Shown: positions 33,323-42,037 of the stretch, piece after piece
Numbering within the stretch: the stretch's first letter is position 1
Layout of the letters: every line of letters begins with the position of its first letter
DNA from: Sporomusaceae bacterium UBA7701
Lineage (GTDB): Bacteria; Bacillota; Negativicutes; Sporomusales; UBA7701
Length of the DNA stretch: 48,423 nt
Assembly: GCA_002482545.1 (NCBI GenBank)
Contig: DLGF01000017.1
Location: 1-48,423 of the forward strand
Reading direction: 5' to 3'
The notes under the pieces: model-generated
The model's input: the letters and a program-made list of their open reading frames with translations, nothing else
The model's database searches: none
Told to the model about the DNA's origin: nothing
Translations under genes and position numbers: made by a program

Positions 33323-33363
33323 AGATGGGTAGTGGCATATATTGGGCAAGGAGGGATGAATCA

Positions 33364-33504
33364 GTGGCGAAGCATATTGTTACTGTGAATAAAGCCTCGT
33401 TGCAGAAAACGGTACAAACGGGCGGCTGCGGCGAATGCCAGGCTTCATGTCAGTCGGCCTGCAAAACGTCCTGCACCGTAGGCAACCAGGTCTGCCAGAA
33501 GTAG
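33364..33504 (+). CDS. scfA: SCIFF ribosomal peptide precursor (six cysteines in forty-five)
   Basis: A 46-residue peptide starting at a GTG behind AAGGAGGG. The six cysteines C22, C25, C29, C33, C37 and C44 give the SCIFF spacing (GGCGECQASCQSACKTSC, then VCQK). The N-terminal AKHIVTVNKASL is the conserved leader recognised by the partner radical SAM enzyme. The maturase is encoded 95 bases downstream and links cysteine sulfur to neighbouring residues as thioethers. SCIFF is nearly universal in clostridial-type anaerobes; its role is unsettled. It has its own strong promoter and a hairpin right after it. Confidence 0.95.
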   Translation: MAKHIVTVNKASLQKTVQTGGCGECQASCQSACKTSCTVGNQVCQK

Positions 33505-33511
33505 GCAAAAC

Positions 33512-33545
33512 ATAAGTCCCTCGCCGCGCGCGGGGACTTATTTTT
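33512..33545 (+). terminator. Terminator/attenuator between SCIFF peptide and maturase genes
   Basis: ATAAGTCCC and GGGACTTAT pair around a GC-rich loop and run into TTTTT. It lies seven bases after the peptide stop and before the maturase. It probably lowers maturase transcription relative to its peptide, because no separate maturase promoter is obvious. Confidence 0.8.
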
Positions 33546-33599
33546 CTTAGATCGGCCAAGGGTTTGATTCAAGTCTTTATGGATATGAAAGGTATAAGA

Positions 33600-34958
33600 A
33601 TGAACATGCATCGCTTTACGCAAAACGGAATGCACATCGTATTGGATGTGAACAGCGGGGCGGTCCACGTCGTGGACCGGCTCACCTACGATATTCTGGC
33701 GATTTTCGACGGGGCCAACGACGCTGCGGTGCTTGGGGCCTTCGGCGGCGAGCACGGAGCTGAAGCCGTCCGGGAGGTTCTGGCGGAACTGCGCCAGCTC
33801 ATCGCCGCCGAACAGCTCTTTTCTCCCCCGCTCACCGTACCGTCGGTGCTGGCTTCGGCGCCGCTGGTCAAATCGCTTTGCCTCCATGTGGCCCATGACT
33901 GCAACCTGCGCTGTACCTATTGCTTTGCCGGCACCGGCGATTTCGGCCATGACCGGGGCCTGATGCCCAGGTCGGTCGCCGAGCGGGCCGTCGATTTTAT
34001 CATTGAAAACAGCGGGCCGCGCCGTCACTGCGAGGTGGACTTCTTCGGCGGAGAACCGCTGCTCAACATGGATACCGTCCGCCACACCGTGGCCCATGTG
34101 CGCCGGCGCGAAGCCGAGACCGGCAAGGTGTTCAAACTCACCCTGACCACCAACGCCTTGCTGCTCGATCAGGATATCATCGATTATCTGAACGCCGAGA
34201 ATATCAGCCTGGTGCTGAGCCTCGACGGCCGCGAGGCGGTCCATGACCATATGCGGCCTTGCGCCGACGGCTCCGGCAGTTGGGCCGAGGTGGTGGACAA
34301 GGCCCGGCGGGTGGTCGAGGCGCGGCAGGGTGAGAATTACTACCTGCGCGGCACGTTTACCGCTCACAACCTCGATTTTGCCGCCGACGTCCTGGCCATG
34401 GCCGATCTCGGCTTCAAGCAATTGTCGGTGGAGCCGGTTATCGGCAAGGATGTCGATTACGCCTTGACGGAAGAGCATCTGCCGGCGCTGTTCGCGGAAT
34501 ACGAAAAGCTGGCCCTGATTTATCTGGAGCGCCGGCTGGCCGGAAACCCCTTTGAGTTCTTTCACTTCAACCTCAACCTGCATAACGGACCCTGCGTCGC
34601 CAAACGGCTGATGGGCTGCGGCGCCGGGCACGAATATTTTGCCGTCACTCCCGAAGGCGATCTCTATCCCTGCCATCAATTCGTGGGGCGGGACGAATAC
34701 CGGCTGGGGGATGTTTTCGCGGGGGTTGAAAAAACCGAACTGCGGCAGCGGTTCCGGCGGGCGCACGCCCTGAATAAAGCCGAATGCCGGGAGTGCTGGG
34801 CCCGCTTTTACTGCAGCGGCGGCTGCCACGCCAACGCCCAGCTTTTCAACGGTACCATCGATCAGCCTTATGAACTGGGCTGTAAATTACAAAAAAAACG
34901 GCTGGAATGCGCGCTGATGGTCCAGGCCAGCCTGGCCCTGGCGGCGAACCGGGAATAA
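33600..34958 (+). CDS. scfB: Radical SAM/SPASM SCIFF thioether maturase
   Basis: This 452-residue enzyme starts with a peptide-recognition domain (about 1-85, with GMHIVLDVNSGAVHVVDRLTYDIL). The radical SAM core has C101-x3-C105-x2-C108 (CNLRCTYC) and FFGGEPLLN. The C-terminal SPASM domain, which holds auxiliary iron-sulfur clusters, shows GCGAGHEYFAVTPEGDLYPCHQF and CRECWARFYCSGGCHANAQ. It forms thioether links in the SCIFF peptide upstream. The ATG at 33600 is chosen for its GAAAGG site and because the family begins just before the recognition domain. Confidence 0.95.
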   Translation: MNMHRFTQNGMHIVLDVNSGAVHVVDRLTYDILAIFDGANDAAVLGAFGGEHGAEAVREVLAELRQLIAAEQLFSPPLTVPSVLASAPLVKSLCLHVAHDCNLRCTYCFAGTGDFGHDRGLMPRSVAERAVDFIIENSGPRRHCEVDFFGGEPLLNMDTVRHTVAHVRRREAETGKVFKLTLTTNALLLDQDIIDYLNAENISLVLSLDGREAVHDHMRPCADGSGSWAEVVDKARRVVEARQGENYYLRGTFTAHNLDFAADVLAMADLGFKQLSVEPVIGKDVDYALTEEHLPALFAEYEKLALIYLERRLAGNPFEFFHFNLNLHNGPCVAKRLMGCGAGHEYFAVTPEGDLYPCHQFVGRDEYRLGDVFAGVEKTELRQRFRRAHALNKAECRECWARFYCSGGCHANAQLFNGTIDQPYELGCKLQKKRLECALMVQASLALAANRE

Positions 34959-35032
34959 TCGGCATTCTTTCCCGGTTGCGAAAAATTCAGATAAATGGTA
35001 ATCTCCAATTAAAGCGTTCTGAGGAGCAGGGT

Positions 35033-37282
35033 ATGGACCGCGTTGCGATTGGAATCACCGGCATTGTGCAAGGGGTGGGATTCCGCCCCTTCATTTATAA
35101 TTTGGCGCGGCGCTGCGGACTGGCAGGCTGGGTCAGGAACGACGCCGGCGGGGTCCGGATCGAAGCCGAAGGGCCGGAAGAGGCGCTGGCCGCGTTTGTC
35201 GCCGGCATCCGCGCGGAGGCGCCGCCCCTCGCGCAGATCGACTCCCTGGCGGTCACCCGTCTTCCGCCGGACGGCGGGACGGGGTTCGAAATACGGCACA
35301 GCGGTTCCGCTGCCGCCCGCGTGGCGCTTGTTTCCCCGGATGTCGCCACTTGTCCCGATTGCCGGAGCGAAATCAAGGACCCGCGCAACCGGCGGTTCGG
35401 ATATCCTTTTACCAATTGCACCAACTGCGGTCCCCGTTATACCATCATCCGGGATGTTCCTTATGACCGGGAGCGGACGACAATGGCCGCCTTTTTGATG
35501 TGCCCCGCCTGCCGGGCCGAATACGACGATCCCGTCGACCGCAGATTTCACGCCCAGCCCAACGCCTGCCCGGTGTGCGGACCCGGCTACCGGCTCATCG
35601 ACAACCAGGGCCGTCCCGGCGCGGGCGACCCGCTGGCAACGGCCCGGAAGCTCATCTTGGCCGGCGCCATTGTGGCCATCAAGGGCGTGGGCGGGTACCA
35701 TCTGGCCTGCAACGCCTGGAATTCCCGGGCGGTCGCGGCTCTCCGGGCCCGTAAGGTCCGCGAGGATAAGCCCTTTGCCGTCATGGGCGGCAGCCTGGCC
35801 GCGGTGAGGCGGCTGTGCCGCGTTTCGCCCGAAGAGGCGAGCCTCCTTTGCGGCACCGTCCGGCCGATTGTGCTGCTGGCCAAAACCGGCGGCTATGATC
35901 TGGCGCCGGACGTGGCCCCTCAAAATCCCTGCCTCGGCGTCATGCTGCCCTACGCGCCGGTCCACTGGCTGCTGATGGACGAGGACGACGTCTGGGTCAT
36001 GACCAGCGGCAACCGGAGCGACGAGCCGATTGCCTTCGCCGACGGCGAAGCGCGCGAACGGCTTGCGGACATCGCCGACTACCTGCTGGTCCATGACCGG
36101 CCGATCTACCGTCCGGCTGACGACTCCGTCGTCCGGGTCTTCCGAGAGGCGGCCTATCCCCTGCGCCGCAGCCGCGGCTATGCGCCTGCACCCATCCGGC
36201 TGGCCCGGCCGGGGATCTCGGTTCTGGCCTGCGGCGGCGAGCTGAAGAACACCTTTTGCCTGACGCGGGATGATTTAGCGTTTCTGAGCGCCCATATCGG
36301 CGATCTGGAGAATATGAGCACCTACGAGGCCTACGCCGCGGCTATCGAGCACTATCAGCGGCTGTTCGCCATCCGTCCCGCAGTGCTGGCTCATGATCTT
36401 CATCCGGAGTATCTGTCCACAAAATACGCCCGGCAAACCGGCCTCCCCCTCATCGGCGTCCAGCACCATCATGCCCATATCGCCGCCGTCCTGGCCGAAC
36501 ACGGCCTGAACGAACCGGTGCTCGGCGTGGCTTTTGACGGAACCGGCTACGGGACGGACGGACGGCTGTGGGGCGGCGAATTTCTGCTGGCCGACTGCCG
36601 CGACTTTACCCGGCTCGCTCATTTGGCCTATCTGCCCCTGCCCGGAGGGGCGAAAGCCGTCCGGGAGCCCTGGCGGCCGGCGGTCAGTATGCTCCATAGC
36701 CTTTACGGCCCCGGCTTTGTCCATAAGGCCATTCCCCTGACCCGGCATTTGCCTGAAGGCTGGGAACTGCTGCTGCAGGCAGGAGCGCGGGGCATCAACA
36801 CCCCGCTGTCCTCCGGCGCCGGCCGGGTGTTCGATATCGCTTCCGCCCTTCTCGGCCTCCGCTTCTATAACCATTATGAGGGGCAGGCGGCGGTAGAGCT
36901 GGAACTGGCGGCCTCCCGCCTGACGGGGAAGGCGCTCCCCTTTGCCGTTGCGCAGGACGACCTGCCGCAATTGGATTTCCGGCCGACCTTCGCCGCGCTG
37001 GTGGCCGGCCTGGAGCGCGGGGACAACCCGGCGGAGCTGGCTGCCGCTTTTCAGGCCGCCTTTTCCCGGGCGACGGTAGAGATGGTGCGCCGGCTCGGCC
37101 GCCAGACGGGTATCCGCAAAGTCGCCCTGAGCGGCGGCGTTTTCCAGAACATTACGGTGCTGGAACAGGTCGTGAGGGGCCTTGAAGAGGATTATACCCT
37201 CCTAGTGCACCGCCAGGTACCGCCGAATGACGGCGGACTGGCTCTGGGGCAGGCCATGGTCGCCATGGAAAGGAGCAGATAG
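35033..37282 (+). CDS. hypF: Carbamoyltransferase HypF, [NiFe]-hydrogenase maturation
   Basis: HypF uses carbamoyl phosphate and ATP to place a carbamoyl group on the HypE cysteine, the first step of cyanide ligand synthesis. The 749-residue protein has an acylphosphatase domain (about 1-90, GIVQGVGFRPFIYN), two zinc fingers (CPDCRSEIKDP...CTNC and CPACRAEYDDP...CPVC, about 107-185), a YrdC-like domain (about 200-380, KGVGGYHLACNA) and a Kae1-like carbamoyltransferase domain (about 390-749, HDLHPEYLSTKYA, QHHHAHIAAVLAEHG, FDGTGYGTDG, LSGGVFQN). The ATG at 35033 follows GAGGAGCAGG; the frame runs 42 codons further upstream into the maturase gene, which is not coding. hypC follows after one base. 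Confidence 0.97.
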   Translation: MDRVAIGITGIVQGVGFRPFIYNLARRCGLAGWVRNDAGGVRIEAEGPEEALAAFVAGIRAEAPPLAQIDSLAVTRLPPDGGTGFEIRHSGSAAARVALVSPDVATCPDCRSEIKDPRNRRFGYPFTNCTNCGPRYTIIRDVPYDRERTTMAAFLMCPACRAEYDDPVDRRFHAQPNACPVCGPGYRLIDNQGRPGAGDPLATARKLILAGAIVAIKGVGGYHLACNAWNSRAVAALRARKVREDKPFAVMGGSLAAVRRLCRVSPEEASLLCGTVRPIVLLAKTGGYDLAPDVAPQNPCLGVMLPYAPVHWLLMDEDDVWVMTSGNRSDEPIAFADGEARERLADIADYLLVHDRPIYRPADDSVVRVFREAAYPLRRSRGYAPAPIRLARPGISVLACGGELKNTFCLTRDDLAFLSAHIGDLENMSTYEAYAAAIEHYQRLFAIRPAVLAHDLHPEYLSTKYARQTGLPLIGVQHHHAHIAAVLAEHGLNEPVLGVAFDGTGYGTDGRLWGGEFLLADCRDFTRLAHLAYLPLPGGAKAVREPWRPAVSMLHSLYGPGFVHKAIPLTRHLPEGWELLLQAGARGINTPLSSGAGRVFDIASALLGLRFYNHYEGQAAVELELAASRLTGKALPFAVAQDDLPQLDFRPTFAALVAGLERGDNPAELAAAFQAAFSRATVEMVRRLGRQTGIRKVALSGGVFQNITVLEQVVRGLEEDYTLLVHRQVPPNDGGLALGQAMVAMERSR

Positions 37283-37283
37283 C

Positions 37284-37505
37284 ATGTGCCTGGCGATACC
37301 GACCAAAATTATCGAGCGACAGGAGCTTATGGCCACCGTCGAAATTGGCGGCGTAACCCGCCGGATCAGCCTGATGCTGCTGCCTGAGGCCCGGGTCGGC
37401 GATTTTGTGTTGACCCACGCCGGGTTTGCCATCCAGGCCGTCGACGGGGAAGAAGCTGAAAAGACCCTGGCGTTATGGCGGGAGCTGGCTGAAGATGACC
37501 GGTAG
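37284..37505 (+). CDS. hypC: Hydrogenase maturation chaperone HypC
   Basis: The 73-residue chaperone begins with the essential MCLAIP motif (C2), then VEIGGVTRRISLMLLPEARVGDFVLTHAGFAI, which is the family core. HypC carries the iron with its ligands between HypD and the hydrogenase large subunit. The ATG at 37284 follows AAGGAGCAGATAGC and lies one base beyond the hypF stop. Its last 11 bases overlap hypD. Confidence 0.96.
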   Translation: MCLAIPTKIIERQELMATVEIGGVTRRISLMLLPEARVGDFVLTHAGFAIQAVDGEEAEKTLALWRELAEDDR

Positions 37506-38592
37506 GACGACGGACGAGTCCCGCCGGCTGGCCAAGCGGCTCGCGGAGGAGATCAGCCGGCTGGCCGTCCGGCCGATCCGGCTGATGGAAGTGTGCGGCA
37601 GCCATACGGTGGCTATTTTTAAGGCCGGCCTCCGCCAACTGCTGCCCGCCCAGGTCGAACTGGTGAGCGGACCGGGCTGCCCGGTTTGCGTCACGCCGAA
37701 CGAATATCTGGATACCGCGGTGGCCTACAGCCGGCAACCCGGCGTCATCATCGCCACCTTCGGCGACATGCTGCGGGTGCCGGGCTCCTCTTCCAGCCTG
37801 GCGGCCGCGAAGATGGCCGGAGCCGACATCCGGATCATATACTCTCCGCTGGAAAGCCTGGATATCGCCGCGGCCAATCCCACGAAAACAGTAATTTTTC
37901 TGGCGGTGGGCTTCGAAACGACGGCTCCGACGGCGGCGGCCACGATTTTGGCGGCGGAGCAGGCGGGGCTCGCCAACTGGTTTGCCCTTTCGGCCCATAA
38001 GCTTGTCCCGCCCGCGCTGCGCGCCCTGCTGGAGGCCGGCGGGACGCGGATCGACGGACTGATTTTGCCCGGGCATGTCAGCGCGGTTATCGGGGAAGCG
38101 CCCTACCGGTTTCTGGCGGAAGAATACCGGATGCCTGCGGTCATCGCCGGCTTTGAGCCGCTGGAAATATTGCAGGCCGTGCATTCGCTCGCGCGGTGGC
38201 TCCGTTTGGGTGAACCGCGGCTGGCCAACCAGTACCGCCGGGTGGTGAAACCGGAAGGCAATCCGGTGGCCCGGGCGGTGCTTGGCCGGGTCTACGGCGA
38301 GGCCGACGCCGCCTGGCGGGGGCTGGGCGTCATTCCCGCCTCCGGCCTGGTTGTGCGGAAGGAATATCAGCGTTTCGACGCCCGCCGGAAAATCCCGGTG
38401 GAGCCGGAGGCCGCCAGGGAGCCGGACGGCTGCCGTTGCGGCGAGGTTCTCCGCGGGATGATCAGCCCGGAAGCTTGCCTCCTGTTTCGCCAGGCGTGCC
38501 GTCCGGAAAATCCGGTGGGCTCCTGCATGGTTTCAGCGGAGGGAGCCTGTGCGGCTTGGTATAAGTATGGTTCCGGGAGGTGGCAGGGATGA
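37495..38592 (+). CDS. hypD: Hydrogenase maturation iron-sulfur protein HypD
   Basis: HypD is the scaffold on which Fe(CN)2CO is assembled. About 365 residues show MEVCGSHTVAIFKAGL (31-46), SGPGCPVCVTP (about 62-72), the FETTAPT region, LPGHVSAVIG and the C-terminal cysteine-rich segment with CRCGEVLRGMISPEAC...FRQAC that holds the 4Fe-4S cluster. The ATG at 37495 lies within the end of hypC and is preferred over a frame extension 23 codons longer. The end overlaps hypE in an ATGA. Confidence 0.96.
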   Translation: MTGRTTDESRRLAKRLAEEISRLAVRPIRLMEVCGSHTVAIFKAGLRQLLPAQVELVSGPGCPVCVTPNEYLDTAVAYSRQPGVIIATFGDMLRVPGSSSSLAAAKMAGADIRIIYSPLESLDIAAANPTKTVIFLAVGFETTAPTAAATILAAEQAGLANWFALSAHKLVPPALRALLEAGGTRIDGLILPGHVSAVIGEAPYRFLAEEYRMPAVIAGFEPLEILQAVHSLARWLRLGEPRLANQYRRVVKPEGNPVARAVLGRVYGEADAAWRGLGVIPASGLVVRKEYQRFDARRKIPVEPEAAREPDGCRCGEVLRGMISPEACLLFRQACRPENPVGSCMVSAEGACAAWYKYGSGRWQG

Positions 38593-39602
38593 TGAACGGC
38601 GACCGGATAACGCTGGCCCACGGCAGCGGCGGCAAGCTTAGCGCGGCCCTGGTTAAGGAAGTGTTTGCGCCGGCCTTTTCGAACGGCGCGCTGAACGAGC
38701 TGCACGACGGAGCCAGAGTGCGGATGCCCGGGGCGCAGTTGGCCTTTTCCACCGATTCCTATGTGGTCAAACCGTTGTTTTTCGCCGGCGGGGATATCGG
38801 CAGGCTCGCCGTGTGCGGGACGGTCAACGATCTGGCGATGTGCGGGGCGGACCCCGCATATCTGAGCGCCGGGTTTATCATTGAGGAAGGGTTCCCGGTC
38901 GCGGACCTCGCTCGGATTGTTTCGTCCATGGGGGCCGCCGCCGCGGAAGCCGGCGTAGCCATTGTCACCGGGGACACCAAGGTGGTCGAAAAAGGGGCGG
39001 TGGACGGCCTGTATATCAACACCGCCGGCATTGGCGCCGTCCTGCCCGGAACCGATGTATCGCCCCGCCGGATCCGCCCCGGGCAGGATATCCTTCTCAG
39101 CGGCACCCTCGGCGATCATGCCGTCGCGGTTATGGCGGGACGGTACGGCCTTGAGCTTCCGCCGGCGGTCGTTACCGATTGCGCTCCCCTGAATGGTTTG
39201 GTAAAAGAAATTTTGACAGCCGCGCCGACGGTGGCGGTCCTCCGGGATCCCACGCGGGGCGGCCTGGCGACGGCCCTCAACGAATTGGCCCTGCAGGCGG
39301 GCGTCGGCATGATGATCGAGGAGGGGACTATCCCGGTGCGGCGGGAGGTTGCCGCCGTCTGCGACCTTCTTGGATTTGATTCCCTGTATCTCGCCAATGA
39401 AGGGAAATTCCTCGTGATTGTCGAACCTAACTATACAGAAATTGTGCTATCGGTATTGCACCGCCATCCCTATGGGCGAGAGGCCGCGGTCATCGGTCGG
39501 GTGACGGCGGCGCCGGCGGGACAGGTGGGGCTGCGCACTATTGTCGGCGGGGTGCGCCTTTTAGATATGTTGGTTGGCGACCAACTGCCCAGAATCTGTT
39601 AA
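38589..39602 (+). CDS. hypE: Hydrogenase maturation protein HypE (carbamoyl dehydratase)
   Basis: HypE dehydrates the carbamoyl group received from HypF into a cyano group on its C-terminal cysteine. The 337-residue protein belongs to the PurM-like ATPase fold: LAHGSGGKL, FSTDSYVVKPLFF, GTVNDLAMCGADP, DTKVVEKGAVD and RDPTRGGLAT. It ends in the diagnostic PRIC with the acceptor cysteine last. The ATG at 38589 follows GGGAGGTGGCAGGG and overlaps hypD by four bases. hypA and hypB, for nickel insertion, are not in the window. Confidence 0.96.
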   Translation: MMNGDRITLAHGSGGKLSAALVKEVFAPAFSNGALNELHDGARVRMPGAQLAFSTDSYVVKPLFFAGGDIGRLAVCGTVNDLAMCGADPAYLSAGFIIEEGFPVADLARIVSSMGAAAAEAGVAIVTGDTKVVEKGAVDGLYINTAGIGAVLPGTDVSPRRIRPGQDILLSGTLGDHAVAVMAGRYGLELPPAVVTDCAPLNGLVKEILTAAPTVAVLRDPTRGGLATALNELALQAGVGMMIEEGTIPVRREVAAVCDLLGFDSLYLANEGKFLVIVEPNYTEIVLSVLHRHPYGREAAVIGRVTAAPAGQVGLRTIVGGVRLLDMLVGDQLPRIC

Positions 39603-39641
39603 CAGCTGCACCGCTCATCATAAAGGAGAGGAGGAGTGGTT

Positions 39642-41015
39642 ATGCGTCTCGACTATGGTTTGAAGCTGGAACTGAATCAGAAGCTCGTTATGACGCCGCA
39701 ACTGCGGCAAGCCATAGCCATCCTGCAGCTATCCTCACTGGAGTTGGCCGAAATGGTGGAGCAAGAGCTTTTGGAGAATCCCGTCCTCGAGATGGAGGAG
39801 AAGCAGAACGAGCCCGCTGAAACGCCGGAGGAGCCTCAAGATCCGGTCGCGGAGTACTTTGAGTGGGCGGAGTACCTTAATAACGGGATTGATCCTGGAT
39901 ACCGGGCGCCGGCGGAGGAAAAATCATCGCTGGCCGCTTTTGTCTCATCGGTCTCCACGCTGCAGGAACACCTGGAATTTCAGATGCACCTCACGCTGCT
40001 GGACGACGCGGCGCGAACGGTGGGGAGGTATCTGATCGGCTGCATCGACGACAACGGTTATCTGTGCGGCTCTCTGGCCGAAGCGTCGGAAAGCCTCCGG
40101 GTCAGCGAAGCGGCCGTCGAGGAGGTTCTGAAGGTCATCCAGACCTTTGATCCACCGGGAGTGGGAGCCCGCGACCTCAGGGAGTGCCTCCTGATCCAGG
40201 CTCAGCAGCGGGGCATCGCCGATGACCTTGTGCTGGCCGTCATCGACCGCCACCTGGATGAAGTGGCGGCCGGACACTACAAACACATTGCCGATCGACT
40301 GAACTGTACGCCGCATGACATCCAGGCCGCCGTCGATATCATCCGCACCCTTGATCCGAAGCCGGGGCGGGCGTTCGACGGGGGGGAACAGCCCTGTTAT
40401 ATCATTCCCGACGTCACCATCGAGCGGGTTAACCATAACTATGTCATCATCATCAACGATAACAATATTCCCCAGCTGACCATCAACCCCTATTATAAAC
40501 GGGTTGTACGGGACGCTGACAGTGAGGCCAGGAAGTTCGTGGAAGGCCGGATCAATGCGGCGGTTTGGCTCATCAGAAGCATTGAGCAGCGCCGCCGGAC
40601 CTTATATAACGTGGTCGAGACCATCATCGACATCCAGCGGGACTTCTTCGACTGCGGACCGAAGCATCTAAGGCCACTGACGATGAAAAAAGTTGCCGAC
40701 CGGCTGGGTATCCATGAGTCGACCGTGAGCCGGGCGATTGCCAATAAATATGCGGACACTCCGCACGGATTATTTAGTCTTCGCGCCTTTTTTTCCGCCG
40801 GAATACAGGGGGTGGACGGCGAGAATCTCTCCGCCGCCACGGTCAAGCGGGAAATTAAGGAACTGATCGGGAAGGAAGATTCCTCCCAGCCCCTGAGCGA
40901 TCAAGCCATCACGGAGATTCTGGTGGGCAAGGGCATCGGCGTTTCCCGCCGGACGGTAGCCAAGTACCGGGAGGAACTCGGCATCCCGTCGTCCAGCAAA
41001 CGCAAACGGTATTGA
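39642..41015 (+). CDS. rpoN: RNA polymerase sigma-54 factor
   Basis: Sigma-54 directs polymerase to -24/-12 promoters and needs an AAA+ activator. The 457-residue product has the glutamine/leucine-rich region I (LNQKLVMTPQLRQAIAIL), an acidic region (about 50-80), the core-binding domain, the helix-turn-helix (LTMKKVADRLGIHESTVSRAI) and the C-terminal RpoN box region SRRTVAKYREELGIPSS. The ATG at 39642 follows GAGGAG. It is 39 bases after hypE and may be co-transcribed with the hyp genes. Sigma-54 activators often govern hydrogenase genes, and the lysine operon here has both an activator and a promoter for it. Confidence 0.97.
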   Translation: MRLDYGLKLELNQKLVMTPQLRQAIAILQLSSLELAEMVEQELLENPVLEMEEKQNEPAETPEEPQDPVAEYFEWAEYLNNGIDPGYRAPAEEKSSLAAFVSSVSTLQEHLEFQMHLTLLDDAARTVGRYLIGCIDDNGYLCGSLAEASESLRVSEAAVEEVLKVIQTFDPPGVGARDLRECLLIQAQQRGIADDLVLAVIDRHLDEVAAGHYKHIADRLNCTPHDIQAAVDIIRTLDPKPGRAFDGGEQPCYIIPDVTIERVNHNYVIIINDNNIPQLTINPYYKRVVRDADSEARKFVEGRINAAVWLIRSIEQRRRTLYNVVETIIDIQRDFFDCGPKHLRPLTMKKVADRLGIHESTVSRAIANKYADTPHGLFSLRAFFSAGIQGVDGENLSAATVKREIKELIGKEDSSQPLSDQAITEILVGKGIGVSRRTVAKYREELGIPSSSKRKRY

Positions 41016-41067
41016 TTGGGAGGGACGAGCGGCTCACCAGGCAACAATCAAGCCTGCTGAAAGCATA

Positions 41068-41091
41068 AAACGCGGTTGACACCGCGTTTTT
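41068..41091 (+). terminator. Intrinsic terminator after rpoN
   Basis: AAACGCGGT and ACCGCGTTT form a nine-pair stem around TGAC followed by a T-rich tail. It is probably shared by the convergent gene that ends at 41111, since the A-rich left arm gives a T run on the other strand. Confidence 0.85.
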
Positions 41092-41110
41092 ATTTTTGGG
41101 CGCGAGGTTT

Positions 41111-41815
41111 TCAGGAGCCGATGGCGGCGGATAGGGGCCAAAGGACGACTTTCCCTTTAAATCCAGGGGGAAGCCTTGTGGCCGCCTGCTTTACCTCGCT
41201 GTCGGCGCCGGCGATGACCAGGATGTCGGCCTTCTGGAAATCGGCCTCACCGAAAGCCGGAAGTTCTACCCGGTTGCCCTGCCGGGCCAGCCCGGCCGCC
41301 AACTGGCGAAGAGGGTCCTGCAAAGCCTGGCCGGCCAATACCAGAATGGTTTTGTCTTTTGCGGCGTCCAGGGTTTGGTGTCCGATGAAGGCGTTGCCTG
41401 CAAGGCTGATTTCCACCGCTTGCCCGGCCAACCGGCCGGGAGCGGGTCTGGCCTGAGTCGCGACATAGTAAAGCTGGGGCGAAGGTAGACGGCGCAGCAC
41501 GACACCGGCAATTTTGCAGCCGCCCAGGGCCGGAAGCGTGAGGGCCACCCGGGCCCCCGGGGAAAGCGCGCCAAGAGCTTCCCGCATTTTAACGATCAGA
41601 CCGAGGGTGCTCGGATGAAGCACCGCCGCGACAAGCGTATCGGGAGGATACTCCGGGACGCGGCTCCGGGCGGCCTGGTACCACTCATAAACGCAGTAAC
41701 CCCGCCAGTCGCAGTTGCAGACCTCCTTCCCCTGCAGCAGGCTGCAATAACGGCATTCGTCAATATCCGCCAGAACACAAGGGCACGAACCCGCCACTAC
41801 ATCTTGACAGCTCAC
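41111..41815 (-). CDS. Cysteine-rich protein of unknown function, convergent to rpoN
   Basis: About 234 residues. The first 45 contain eight cysteines (SCQDVVAGSCPCVL, ECRYCSLLQGKEVCNCDWRGYCVYEWYQ), enough for one or two metal or iron-sulfur sites. The rest alternates beta and alpha segments: LVAAVLHPSTLGLIVKM, GARVALTLPALGGCKIAGVVL and, near the end, KTILVLAGQAL and ADILVIAGADSEV. This resembles a small barrel followed by a nucleotide-binding-like fold, somewhat like electron-transfer reductase subunits, but I cannot name the family. GTG at 41815 is preferred to GTG at 41824 because GAGAGGTGAG then lies at normal ribosome-site distance. Cytoplasmic; no signal peptide. Confidence 0.75.
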   Translation of the reverse strand: MSCQDVVAGSCPCVLADIDECRYCSLLQGKEVCNCDWRGYCVYEWYQAARSRVPEYPPDTLVAAVLHPSTLGLIVKMREALGALSPGARVALTLPALGGCKIAGVVLRRLPSPQLYYVATQARPAPGRLAGQAVEISLAGNAFIGHQTLDAAKDKTILVLAGQALQDPLRQLAAGLARQGNRVELPAFGEADFQKADILVIAGADSEVKQAATRLPPGFKGKVVLWPLSAAIGS

Positions 41816-41980
41816 AGCACTCACCTCTCACGCAATCGTGCTCCATTATATGCAGAAGGCCGGCAAGGGTGCCGGAAGCGATAAAGGGGGCGCGCACGGC
41901 TGGTCCAAAATGGAAAAAGAGTAAAACTTTTTTGATTTTCTGCAGGAATATGGAAAGGCGCGCAGAATAAAATATATTAG

Positions 41981-41995
41981 CTCATCAATGATGAG
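41981..41995. promoter_or_regulatory. Operator-like palindrome 1 upstream of the B12/PLP operon
   Basis: CTCATCA-A-TGATGAG is a perfect odd palindrome followed by TAGC. The stretch CTCATCAAWGATGAGTAGC is repeated at 42041-42059. The centres of the two are 60 bases apart, close to six helical turns. The site lies just upstream of the predicted -35 box. Confidence 0.7.
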
Positions 41996-42006
41996 TAGCG
42001 ACCTGG

Positions 42007-42035
42007 TTGAACAACGGGTTTTCTTTTTGAATCAT
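42007..42035 (+). promoter_or_regulatory. Probable sigma-A promoter of the B12/PLP operon
   Basis: TTGAAC (42007-42012) and AATCAT (42030-42035) are separated by 17 bases. The match is moderate, but it lies exactly between the two operator copies. Operator 2 would cover the transcription start. No B12 riboswitch-like structure is visible in the leader. Confidence 0.45.
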
Positions 42036-42037
42036 AT

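Noticed and set aside
33333..33347. Sigma-54-like TGGCATATATTGGGC before the SCIFF gene
   Set aside because: GG-N10-GC spacing is met, but the -12 element is GGGC instead of TTGC. It lies downstream of a good sigma-A promoter, next to the ribosome site.
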